A stretch of DNA of 9,575 bases from an uncultured Clostridia bacterium. Lineage in GTDB: Bacteria; Bacillota; Clostridia; Christensenellales; UBA1242. Positions 1-6,076 of this stretch are shown here, piece by piece (the first letter of the stretch is position 1; every line of letters starts with the position of its first letter). The translations under genes and the position numbers were made by a program. Location of the stretch: positions 1 through 9,575 of the forward strand of contig CALWKJ010000039.1 in NCBI GenBank assembly GCA_944381225.1, given 5' to 3'. Below the pieces are notes generated by a model that saw nothing but the letters and a program-made list of their open reading frames with translations, searched no databases and was not told the DNA's origin.

Positions 1-36
1 AAAATGTTTTAAAACATTTACAATTTTTTTCTTTTG
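1..36 (-). other. Coding-like continuation of the flavoprotein gene past its stop
   Basis: Reading past the TAA at 39-37 in the same frame gives twelve sense codons to the window edge (Q K K K I V N V L K H F). This resembles the lysine-rich helix that follows the N-x-I segment in HI0933-family proteins, just before their final FAD-binding region. The stretch is therefore probably the remainder of the same gene, not intergenic DNA. Only 36 bases are visible, so the claim rests on recalled family pattern. Confidence 0.5.
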
Positions 37-996
37 TTATATTTTAATAGAATTAATTTTTACATTGCCATTAATTTGACATTGAAACAAAAAAATTTCA
101 ATTAAACTCACAGGCAATAACCCTTTCATAACAGTTTTCAATTCTTTATTCTTATTAAGGTCAAAATCTCTCAATAGTCTTTTTTCTAAAGTGTCTTCCG
201 TTAATGCAGGTTTTAAATCTAAAAATAATTCGATGTTATTTTTCCTATTTATATAGCTAGAAGTTGTTAAAACTATAGGGCCACTTATTCCATCTGCTGT
301 AAAAAGCAATTCGCCAAATTCCTTTAAAATTAATTTTTTATCAGAATACGCATATAATTCAACATTCTTTAAAGAAAGTCCTTGAAGCTGTTTTACCCAT
401 TTATCCTTTAACTTTATTGGACAAAGTGCCGGTACTGGACAAACTATATTATGTCCAAATTTTCTTGCTAATTCATATCCAAATCCATCGCTTCCAGTTG
501 ATGAATACGATTTTCCTCCTGTACAAATAATTAAAATATCACATCTGTAAGTTTTTTTGCTTGTTTTAACAATAAAAACATTTTGTTCTTTATATGCGTC
601 TATTACTGTTTCATTGAGATTTATTACTACATTGTACTTATCGCATGCTTTTTTTAAAGCCTTAATTACATCGCTTGCCTTATCACTTTCTGGAAAAACT
701 CTGTTTCCTCTTTCAACTTTTGTTTTCACATTAAATTCCTCTAGAAAGTCTATTGTGTCTTGAGGCTTGAAATACGATATACTTGAATATAAAAATAAAG
801 CATTATTCACAACATTTTCTAAAAACTTTGAAGAATTGCAATAATTTGTAACGTTACATCTTCCTTTTCCAGTTATGTACAATTTTTTGCCAACTTTTTC
901 ATTTTTTTCAATTATAGTAACATCATGCCCACATTTAGCACAAATATAAGCACTCATCAATCCACTAGCTCCAGCACCTATAACAATTACTTTCAT
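37..996 (-). CDS. HI0933/YtfP-family FAD-dependent oxidoreductase, apparently cut short by an in-frame stop
   Basis: This is a flavoprotein of the HI0933 (YhiN/YtfP/BaiN-like) family, a cytosolic group with mostly unknown substrates. The dinucleotide-binding GAGASG lies at residues 7-12 with an acidic E30 at the end of the second strand. The family signature GKKLYITGKGRCNVTN is at 36-51, RVFPESDKASDV at 99-110, the TGG-x-S-x-x-x-TGS segment near 159-169, and GELLFTADGISGP at 228-240. Family members are usually about 400 residues. This one stops at 319 and lacks the last FAD-contacting part (normally G-L-Y-F-A-G-E-x-x-D). The frame stays open after the stop, which suggests a nonsense mutation or sequence error. 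The ATG at 996 is preceded by AGGGTGA (1006-1000), which contains the rluB stop codon; the genes are 3 nt apart and probably translationally coupled. The family call is firm. Whether the product is functional is doubtful. Confidence 0.85.
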   Translation of the reverse strand: MKVIVIGAGASGLMSAYICAKCGHDVTIIEKNEKVGKKLYITGKGRCNVTNYCNSSKFLENVVNNALFLYSSISYFKPQDTIDFLEEFNVKTKVERGNRVFPESDKASDVIKALKKACDKYNVVINLNETVIDAYKEQNVFIVKTSKKTYRCDILIICTGGKSYSSTGSDGFGYELARKFGHNIVCPVPALCPIKLKDKWVKQLQGLSLKNVELYAYSDKKLILKEFGELLFTADGISGPIVLTTSSYINRKNNIELFLDLKPALTEDTLEKRLLRDFDLNKNKELKTVMKGLLPVSLIEIFLFQCQINGNVKINSIKI

Positions 997-999
997 ATT

Positions 1000-1006
1000 T
1001 CACCCT
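1000..1006 (-). promoter_or_regulatory. Shine-Dalgarno of the flavoprotein gene, overlapping the rluB stop
   Basis: AGGGTGA on the minus strand, 3 nt before the ATG at 996. The last three bases are the TGA stop of rluB, so a terminating ribosome sits directly on the next initiation site. This supports ATG 996 as the start. Confidence 0.7.
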
Positions 1007-1701
1007 AAAAGTTCTTCTATTTCAAAATTATTTAATTGCTTGTATTCACCCCTTTGCAAACCACCCAATTTTATATTTCCAATTCTAACGCGCTTTAACA
1101 TTAAAATATTTTTGTTTATAGCCTCAAACATTCTTCTTATTTGTCGATTTTGTCCTTCATGAATAATCACTTTTAGTTTGGTTGAATTTAATCTTGTTTC
1201 AACAATAGAAACTTTTGCCTTTGGCATTCTTTTACCATTTTCAACAACTCCAGCCCTTAAAACTGCCAATTCACTCTCCAATATGTTACCTTCAATAATT
1301 ACAATATATTCTTTTTCAGTTTGATGTGATGGGTGGCAAACTTTTTGGGCTAAATCTCCGTCATTTGTTAATATTATTAGGCCTTCAGTATCATAGTCTA
1401 ACCTTCCAACTGAAAATAATCTAACAGGGCTTTTTATTAATTCATAAATAGTTTTCCTACCACCCTTATCATAAGTTGTACATAAATATCCTTTTGGTTT
1501 GTTTAGCTTATAATAAATATACGTAGAAGGCAAAAATATATCTTTGCCTTCTACTGTAACCTTATCTTTTTTTAAATTAACATCTGTTGCTAAATTACAA
1601 ACTACATCACCATTTAAAACAACTTTTCCATCTTTAACATACTCTTCGCATTTTCTTCTGGATGCCAATCCGCACAATGCAAGATATTTATTAATTCTCA
1701 T
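1000..1701 (-). CDS. rluB: 23S rRNA pseudouridine synthase, RsuA/RluB family
   Basis: Isomerises a uridine to pseudouridine in 23S rRNA (U2605 in E. coli RluB). The N-terminal S4 RNA-binding domain covers about residues 1-60 (RINKYLALCGLASRRKCEE). The catalytic domain has the motif GRLDYDTEG at 99-107 with catalytic Asp102, then LTNDGDLA, the HPSHQTEKEY segment and GQNRQIRRM at 183-191. The length of 233 residues is normal. I chose ATG 1701 over an in-frame ATG at 1740 for three reasons: the family begins at M-R-I/L-x-K-Y/F, GGTGA (1710-1706) sits 4 nt upstream, and the longer form would overlap dacB by 35 nt. The dacB stop TGA is part of that ribosome-binding site, so the genes are tightly coupled. 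RluB and the related RsuA/RluE enzymes share these motifs; RluB is favoured because rluB follows dacB in many Firmicutes. Confidence 0.93.
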   Translation of the reverse strand: MRINKYLALCGLASRRKCEEYVKDGKVVLNGDVVCNLATDVNLKKDKVTVEGKDIFLPSTYIYYKLNKPKGYLCTTYDKGGRKTIYELIKSPVRLFSVGRLDYDTEGLIILTNDGDLAQKVCHPSHQTEKEYIVIIEGNILESELAVLRAGVVENGKRMPKAKVSIVETRLNSTKLKVIIHEGQNRQIRRMFEAINKNILMLKRVRIGNIKLGGLQRGEYKQLNNFEIEELLG

Positions 1702-1705
1702 ATAT

Positions 1706-1710
1706 TCACC
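1706..1710 (-). promoter_or_regulatory. Shine-Dalgarno of rluB, overlapping the dacB stop
   Basis: GGTGA on the minus strand, followed by ATAT and the ATG at 1701. Its TGA is the dacB stop codon. It decides the shorter rluB start. Confidence 0.65.
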
Positions 1711-2830
1711 ATTTCGAAAGAATTCTTTTAAAATTGTCAATTAAATTATTTGACATTACACTTTCCATAGTATATATATTTTCAGAAAATAGCAAGCAAT
1801 TATTTAAATATATTTCTATATTCCCAACTATTTGTTCTTTTTTCAATGGAGCTTCAATTTGATTTGGCAAATTTACTTTTATATTTATTAAAGATTCTTC
1901 TTCATCGGTAAGTGGGTAAGAAAATGATTTTTGCGAATAAGTTTTTACACTTTTAATATCACTATTTAAAACATCAATATTTTTTATGTAATTATACTGT
2001 GGCAACAATGTCGACATATGATATTTGGAAAAACAGTACTCCATATTGCTTGCACTTTCTTCAAACATGGGACCACAATTTAATACAACACTAATTAAGT
2101 GCATGTCATTTCTTTTCGCACTTGATACAAGACATCTGCCTGCATTGTTTGTAAAACCAGTTTTTCCACCATTGCATCCGTTAAATGACCAAAGCAGTTT
2201 ATTTTTATTTTGCAAATAGCGATAACCTTTACCTGTACTATCTGGTATTTTAGCATTTTTTGATGAAACAATTTCTTCAAATATTGGATATTTATAACAT
2301 TCCCTTGTTATTTCTGCCAAATCATAAGCTGTTGTTTGATGTCCATTTTCGTCAAGCCCATGTGGATTTTTAAAAGTGGAATTTAAAGCTCCACATTTTT
2401 TTGCTTCCAAAGTCATCAAATTTGCAAATTCACTAATATCTCTACTTATGTATAAAGCTAAAGCAGTAGCTGCATCATTCCCAGATACCAACATCATTCC
2501 GTATAATAGTTCTTTAACCGTTAATACTTCACCTTTTTTTAAATAAATGGATGTTCCAGGTATCCCTATTGCTCTGTCATCAACTTGCACTTTTTCATCA
2601 AAATTGTCGCAATGCTTTAAAACAGTTAAAAATGTTGCTAATTTGGTAGTGCTTGCATTTGCCCTTAATGCGTTTTCATTGTGAGACATCAAAACTCTAT
2701 TTGAGTTTGCTTCAATAACAATCATCGAACTAGCACTGCTTTGAGCATAAACGCTTGTGTCGTCAATCTCAAAAGACAAAACAGAGCAAAAAACAAAGAT
2801 TATTACTAATATATACTTAATCTTTTTCAT
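1706..2830 (-). CDS. dacB: Serine D-alanyl-D-alanine carboxypeptidase, DacB/PBP5-like (S11)
   Basis: Removes the terminal D-Ala from peptidoglycan pentapeptides outside the membrane. In B. subtilis the homologue tunes cortex cross-linking during sporulation. A signal peptide occupies about residues 1-29 (basic MKKIK, hydrophobic core, likely cleavage after V-Y-A29). The three penicillin-binding motifs are present: S60-T-T-K63 (nucleophile Ser60), S116-G-N118 and K223-T-G225. A C-terminal PBP5_C-like beta domain (roughly 280-355) follows. The protein ends in an amphipathic helix finishing in K-W, the usual membrane anchor. ATG 2830 is preferred over the GTG two codons upstream because AAAAGGA (2845-2839) is 8 nt from the ATG but only 2 nt from the GTG. 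The start overlaps the end of ytfJ by 14 nt. All catalytic residues are intact. The symbol rests on the context ytfI-ytfJ-dacB; DacF and DacA are close paralogues. Confidence 0.88.
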   Translation of the reverse strand: MKKIKYILVIIFVFCSVLSFEIDDTSVYAQSSASSMIVIEANSNRVLMSHNENALRANASTTKLATFLTVLKHCDNFDEKVQVDDRAIGIPGTSIYLKKGEVLTVKELLYGMMLVSGNDAATALALYISRDISEFANLMTLEAKKCGALNSTFKNPHGLDENGHQTTAYDLAEITRECYKYPIFEEIVSSKNAKIPDSTGKGYRYLQNKNKLLWSFNGCNGGKTGFTNNAGRCLVSSAKRNDMHLISVVLNCGPMFEESASNMEYCFSKYHMSTLLPQYNYIKNIDVLNSDIKSVKTYSQKSFSYPLTDEEESLINIKVNLPNQIEAPLKKEQIVGNIEIYLNNCLLFSENIYTMESVMSNNLIDNFKRILSKW

Positions 2831-3209
2831 TTTCACTTTCCTTTTGAGTAATTTTATTTAAAATTGTATTAACCAAATTTAAAATAGTTTGATAAGCACT
2901 TTTGTTTTCTATATCAATAAATTTAATTTCGCTTGATGTTTCCACGATAAAGCCTACCGGAGTAACACTAACTCCTCCACCACAGCCACCAGCCAGAGGA
3001 TATGGCAACTTTTTCGCAATTGAATTATATTCTCCTGCACCAATTACATAACCAACGGAAACTTTGCTAATTGGTATAATAACATTGCCTGATGTGCTAT
3101 AAATAGGGTTACCAATTATTGTGTTTGTTTCAGCCAAATGTTTAATTTGCTCAATAGAAGAGTTTACTAAATTTTCAAGATATTTTTGATTTTCTGACAT
3201 GTTTTGCAT
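2817..3209 (-). CDS. ytfJ: Sporulation/germination protein YtfJ (GerW family)
   Basis: A small soluble protein of the Spore_YtfJ family, made in the forespore of bacilli and needed for normal germination; its biochemical role is not established. The family core is clear: IIGNPI at 31-36, an S-G-N-V-I-I-P-I-S-K-V-S-V-G-Y segment at 40-54, GAGE at 57-60 and the glycine-rich GGCGGG at 74-79 followed by VSVTPVGFIV. The length of 130 residues is typical, with a charged tail. The ATG at 3209 has an excellent Shine-Dalgarno, AAGGAG (3223-3218), 8 nt upstream. The start lies 35 nt inside the end of the DUF2953 gene, and the end overlaps dacB by 14 nt, so the three genes form one coupled unit. A second ATG three codons in is less well placed. 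Confidence 0.92.
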   Translation of the reverse strand: MQNMSENQKYLENLVNSSIEQIKHLAETNTIIGNPIYSTSGNVIIPISKVSVGYVIGAGEYNSIAKKLPYPLAGGCGGGVSVTPVGFIVETSSEIKFIDIENKSAYQTILNLVNTILNKITQKESENEKD

Positions 3210-3753
3210 ACTTTTTACTCCTTAAACTGAATAATGAAATTAATATACTATAGAATAAATCAAATAAAGTTATTGACACACTGGTATATAAAGTAAATAA
3301 TAAAATTTTTTTGTTATATGATGGCATAATCATATTTTGCATTGAACAAGTTGGTTTTCTATTTTTAAAATAGCATAATATCGTTTCAATAATAGATATT
3401 GCTAATGCACAATACAAAGCAGTATTAAAAGCATCACTTAATCCTATTTTTCCATAAAAAGAAATTTTGTGTATTTGAGTCTTGCTTTTTAAATTGTTTG
3501 ACAGTTGTTCTACAAAATAAATTTGCTTAACGGATAAGGATATTTCTATTTCTTTTTTCTTTTTTTTTGTAGTTAAAATTACTTTTTTATCATTTAAAAA
3601 AATTTTAAATAACACAAGTTTAAACTTCCACAAAAAAATTGATAAGTAAATCATTTTTTTGTCTGCGTTTAATGTCGTTTTTATTTTAAAATTTATTGGC
3701 ATTAATATTAACAAAACAAAAAAAAGTGGCAATAGAAAATATAAACTTTCCAT
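3175..3753 (-). CDS. ytfI: DUF2953 membrane protein, YtfI-like
   Basis: A protein of unknown function. The N-terminus has one hydrophobic membrane segment (about 4-20), then a basic region with a K-rich stretch at 63-67. GKIGLSDAFNTAL at 101-113 matches the G-x-G-D-A-x-x-T-x-x-x-Y/L region typical of DUF2953. It continues into a hydrophobic helix (112-128), and another hydrophobic stretch lies at 149-176. Its place directly before ytfJ mirrors the ytfI-ytfJ pair of B. subtilis, which is the main support for the symbol. The ribosome-binding site is poor (AATAGTGAC before ATG 3753). A 44-nt AT-rich gap separates it from scpB. The 192-residue length is slightly short for the family. The assignment rests on one motif, topology and context. 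Confidence 0.7.
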   Translation of the reverse strand: MESLYFLLPLFFVLLILMPINFKIKTTLNADKKMIYLSIFLWKFKLVLFKIFLNDKKVILTTKKKKKEIEISLSVKQIYFVEQLSNNLKSKTQIHKISFYGKIGLSDAFNTALYCALAISIIETILCYFKNRKPTCSMQNMIMPSYNKKILLFTLYTSVSITLFDLFYSILISLFSLRSKKYAKHVRKSKIS

Positions 3754-3797
3754 GTCACTATTGTTTGTTTTTTTTATTTTTTTATACGCTTAAAGAA

Positions 3798-4547
3798 TTA
3801 ACTTGCTGTTTCTTCTTTTGGTTTGGGTGTAAAATCCATTTTTTGAATGTTGTTTTGTTTTAAAATTTCATCTATATGATTTAACATCTCTTGTTCTTCT
3901 GCTTTTATTTGTTTAATGTCTTTTTCATTTTTTAAGAAGTCTGGAATTTCTTCTTCCTTAGAAATTTCAAAATCTCTATATAGTCCGTCATTAGCTAACT
4001 GATTGTCATATGTTTCATTTCTTATAACTTCAATTCGTTCAAGTAATTGCTCATAGTCTGGCAAATCAGTTAAACTTTTCAAATTAAATCTTTTTAAAAA
4101 CTCATCAGTTGTACCAAATAAATATGGTTTGCCAACTGCGTCTTTTCTTCCTACAATCTCAATCATTTTATTGTCTAATAAAGCTTGTATTGCATAGTCT
4201 GCAGAATTAATCTTTCTTATTTCTTCTATTTCAAGTTTTGTTATTGGCTGTTTATATGCGATTATTGCAACCGTTTCTAATGCAGCTTTTGTTAACGCTT
4301 TCTCTCTAACTGGATTTAAAACCGTTGAAATTATATCTGCGTAAATAGGATTAGAACAAAGTTGAATTTTGTTTTTATATTCAATTAATTGAATCCCACT
4401 ATTTTCACCAAAATCTTGCTTAATTTGTTCAACTGCTATTGTAAATGTTTTTTTGTCAATTTCAAGCTTTTGCATAATGTCATCAATTTCAACGCCATCA
4501 CCCGAAATAAACAAAATTGCTTTAATAATTTCCTTCAAATTGTTCAT
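3798..4547 (-). CDS. scpB: Segregation and condensation protein ScpB
   Basis: The kite subunit of the Smc-ScpA-ScpB condensin. It dimerises and binds the middle of ScpA to help load and organise chromosomes. The N-terminal winged helix covers about residues 1-80. The second winged helix carries ALETVAIIAYKQPIT at 89-103, EIEEIRKINSADYAI at 106-120 and GRKDAVGKPYLFGTT at 133-147, closing with DEFLKRFNLKSLTDLP (148-163), all canonical. After about residue 171 there is a poorly conserved acidic tail rich in E, K and N that makes the protein longer than the roughly 195-residue B. subtilis form. Such tails are common in Clostridia. ATG 4547 lies inside scpA (26-nt overlap) behind AGAGG, 3 nt away, so translation is coupled and likely gives matched amounts of the two subunits. 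Confidence 0.96.
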   Translation of the reverse strand: MNNLKEIIKAILFISGDGVEIDDIMQKLEIDKKTFTIAVEQIKQDFGENSGIQLIEYKNKIQLCSNPIYADIISTVLNPVREKALTKAALETVAIIAYKQPITKLEIEEIRKINSADYAIQALLDNKMIEIVGRKDAVGKPYLFGTTDEFLKRFNLKSLTDLPDYEQLLERIEVIRNETYDNQLANDGLYRDFEISKEEEIPDFLKNEKDIKQIKAEEQEMLNHIDEILKQNNIQKMDFTPKPKEETAS

Positions 4548-5328
4548 CTACCTCTAACTCCTTATCTATTTTGTCTTCATTAGAAATTATTTCTATATCT
4601 CCAAAAATTGAGCTTTGTTGTGCTTTTACAATTTGCATTTTCAAAAGTTCTAATAATGCTAAAAATGTATTTATTAGTTCACTTTTTGTCAAATCTTCAT
4701 CAAATAATTGTGAAAACTTTATCATCTTTTTTTCTCTTACTATACACTTTATTGAATATAGTTTTTGTGCTACAGTAAACCTATCTTTAACAATGTGTTT
4801 TGGTTCTTGTTCTGCAATTTTTTTTGGTGCTGTTGCCATCATCTTGGCAAAAGCGTCTAACATGCTTTCTAAAGCCATATCCTTTAACACAATTTTAACA
4901 TTGTTTGCCATTTTATCTGGCTTTTTGTACATTTTATCTAAATCTTCAACATTTGCAAGTTTTTCACTTGCTTCTCTAAACAACTTTAATTCTTTTAATC
5001 GTGCCAATAAATTAATTTCTGGGTCTTCATCATCTTGCTGTTCTTCTGCATCGCTAGGAATTAAAGTTCGAGATTTGATTTCAATTAGTTGAGCAGCTAT
5101 TTCAATAAATTCGCTTGCGTTTTCCATATCTAATTTCTCAATTCCATATATGTAATCCAAATATTGTTCAGTTAAATCAGCTAGTTTAACTGTTTCAATA
5201 TCCATTTTGTTGTCTTTAATAATCTGCAACAGTAAATCTAAAGGTCCTTCAAAATTTTCCAATTTTACTTTGTAAGTAAAACTATCATGTGTACTTAATG
5301 CATCATCAATATTTTGATTTTCTATCAT
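4522..5328 (-). CDS. scpA: Segregation and condensation protein ScpA (kleisin)
   Basis: The bacterial kleisin that bridges the Smc head domains and recruits ScpB. With the ATG at 5328 as residue 1, the N-terminal Smc-neck-binding part has NFEGPLDLLL (25-34) and EFIEIAAQLIEIKSRTLIP (73-91), both family hallmarks. An acidic linker (92-104, E-E-Q-Q-D-D-E-D) follows, then a variable middle. The C-terminal winged helix is near 188-255 (VAQKLYSIKCIVREKKMI onward). The length of 268 residues is normal. An in-frame TTG at 5343 was passed over because ATG 5328 forms a 4-nt ATGA overlap with the stop of the protease gene and has GGGGGT 8 nt upstream. The gene runs into scpB with a 26-nt overlap. Confidence 0.95.
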   Translation of the reverse strand: MIENQNIDDALSTHDSFTYKVKLENFEGPLDLLLQIIKDNKMDIETVKLADLTEQYLDYIYGIEKLDMENASEFIEIAAQLIEIKSRTLIPSDAEEQQDDEDPEINLLARLKELKLFREASEKLANVEDLDKMYKKPDKMANNVKIVLKDMALESMLDAFAKMMATAPKKIAEQEPKHIVKDRFTVAQKLYSIKCIVREKKMIKFSQLFDEDLTKSELINTFLALLELLKMQIVKAQQSSIFGDIEIISNEDKIDKELEVDEQFEGNY

Positions 5329-5990
5329 ACAAATAACCCCCAAAACGCAAAAAACACATTTAGCAAACCACTTACTATATACGAAAAAATGATATCAAAA
5401 ACAGGAGTAATTAAAAATATTAATAATATGATTGTCCCATACCTTTGTAAAAAGTTTACAAAACCATTGTTGTTTGGTGTTATTGCTTTTATAAAATTAA
5501 ATCCATCTAAAGGAAATATTGGAAGCAAATTAAATACAAAAAGAGATATATTTAATGTAATCACATAAAGTATGAGATAATATAAAAAAATCATAAGCAA
5601 ATTTGTTGATGCAAGTAATAACTGACCTACAAAAAAATATATTCCACTAAAAACAAAAGCCAGAATCAAATTTGCAGATACTCCGGCAAGTGAAACACAA
5701 ACAAGCCCTTTTCTATAATTTTTAAAATGCAAAGGATTTATTTCTACTGGTTTTGCCCAACCAAAACCAAATAAAAGCAAGCACAAAAAACCAATTGGAT
5801 CTATATGCTTTAACGGATTGAGTGTTAATCTACCAAGTGCTTTAGCTGTTGGGTCTCCCATTTTATATGCAATATACGCATGAGAAAACTCATGAGAGCA
5901 AAATGCAATCATTAACGCAATAACATATGCAATAATTAATGCAAGAACTTGAATAAATGGAAGTCCAGAACCAACTAAATCGTATATCAT
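5325..5990 (-). CDS. Site-2 protease family (M50) zinc metalloprotease
   Basis: A multi-pass intramembrane metalloprotease of the short YwhC-like M50 type. The zinc-binding H33-E-F-S-H37 lies in the first long membrane segment. NPLKHIDPIG is at 58-67, and AGVSANL at 102-108 corresponds to the A-G-P-x-x-N motif with Pro replaced by Val. NLLPIFPLDG at 154-163 supplies the third zinc ligand, Asp162. There is no PDZ or CBS domain, and 221 residues is usual for this subgroup. Its substrate is unknown. Placement directly before scpA is common in Clostridia. ATG 5990 has no Shine-Dalgarno, and a promoter-like sequence ends 7 nt before it, so the message may be leaderless. The stop shares ATGA with the scpA start. 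It could conceivably serve as the sporulation protease for a sigma-factor precursor, but nothing in the sequence shows this. Confidence 0.92.
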   Translation of the reverse strand: MIYDLVGSGLPFIQVLALIIAYVIALMIAFCSHEFSHAYIAYKMGDPTAKALGRLTLNPLKHIDPIGFLCLLLFGFGWAKPVEINPLHFKNYRKGLVCVSLAGVSANLILAFVFSGIYFFVGQLLLASTNLLMIFLYYLILYVITLNISLFVFNLLPIFPLDGFNFIKAITPNNNGFVNFLQRYGTIILLIFLITPVFDIIFSYIVSGLLNVFFAFWGLFV

Positions 5991-5997
5991 AACTTAA

Positions 5998-6026
5998 AGT
6001 ATACTATATTATTTAAACTTTTGCAA
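5998..6026 (-). promoter_or_regulatory. Sigma-A-type promoter for the protease-scpAB unit
   Basis: On the minus strand TTGCAA (6026-6021, 4/6 match to the -35 consensus) is followed by exactly 17 nt and TATACT (6003-5998, 5/6 match to the -10). It lies just after the dacF terminator, where a new promoter is expected. The predicted start of transcription is at about 5991-5990, the first base of the ATG or one base before it. By-eye call in AT-rich DNA. Confidence 0.5.
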
Positions 6027-6034
6027 GAATAAAT

Positions 6035-6064
6035 AAAAAGAAAGGCAACAATACCTTCCTTTTT
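6035..6064 (-). terminator. Rho-independent terminator after dacF
   Basis: On the minus strand an 11-bp stem (AAAAAGGAAGG / CCTTTCTTTTT with one G-U pair) encloses an 8-nt loop (6046-6053). It runs into a T-rich stretch, starting 12 nt after the dacF stop. The T-tract pairs with an A-tract upstream, so the hairpin may act to some degree on both strands. Confidence 0.75.
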
Positions 6065-6076
6065 GTTTATTAAACT

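Noticed and set aside
1702..1740. Longer N-terminus for rluB starting at ATG 1740
   Set aside because: It would add 13 residues outside the S4 domain and overlap dacB, while ATG 1701 has GGTGA at the right distance and matches the family start.
3759..3787. Forespore sigma-F/G-like promoter (GTATA, 14 nt, ACAAACAATA) before the DUF2953 gene
   Set aside because: Tempting because ytfJ is forespore-expressed in bacilli, but the GG of the -10 is missing, the spacer is short, and the region is an A-rich low-complexity stretch where such matches arise easily.
4571..5092. A 173-codon open frame on the plus strand
   Set aside because: It lies wholly inside scpA on the other strand, has a Ser/Phe/Leu/Ile-rich composition typical of the complement of a Lys/Glu-rich gene, and shows no domain or ribosome-binding site.
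5314..5568. Plus-strand open frame of 84 codons
   Set aside because: It is antisense to the M50 protease and the start of scpA, both of which have complete family motifs; no sign of an independent gene.
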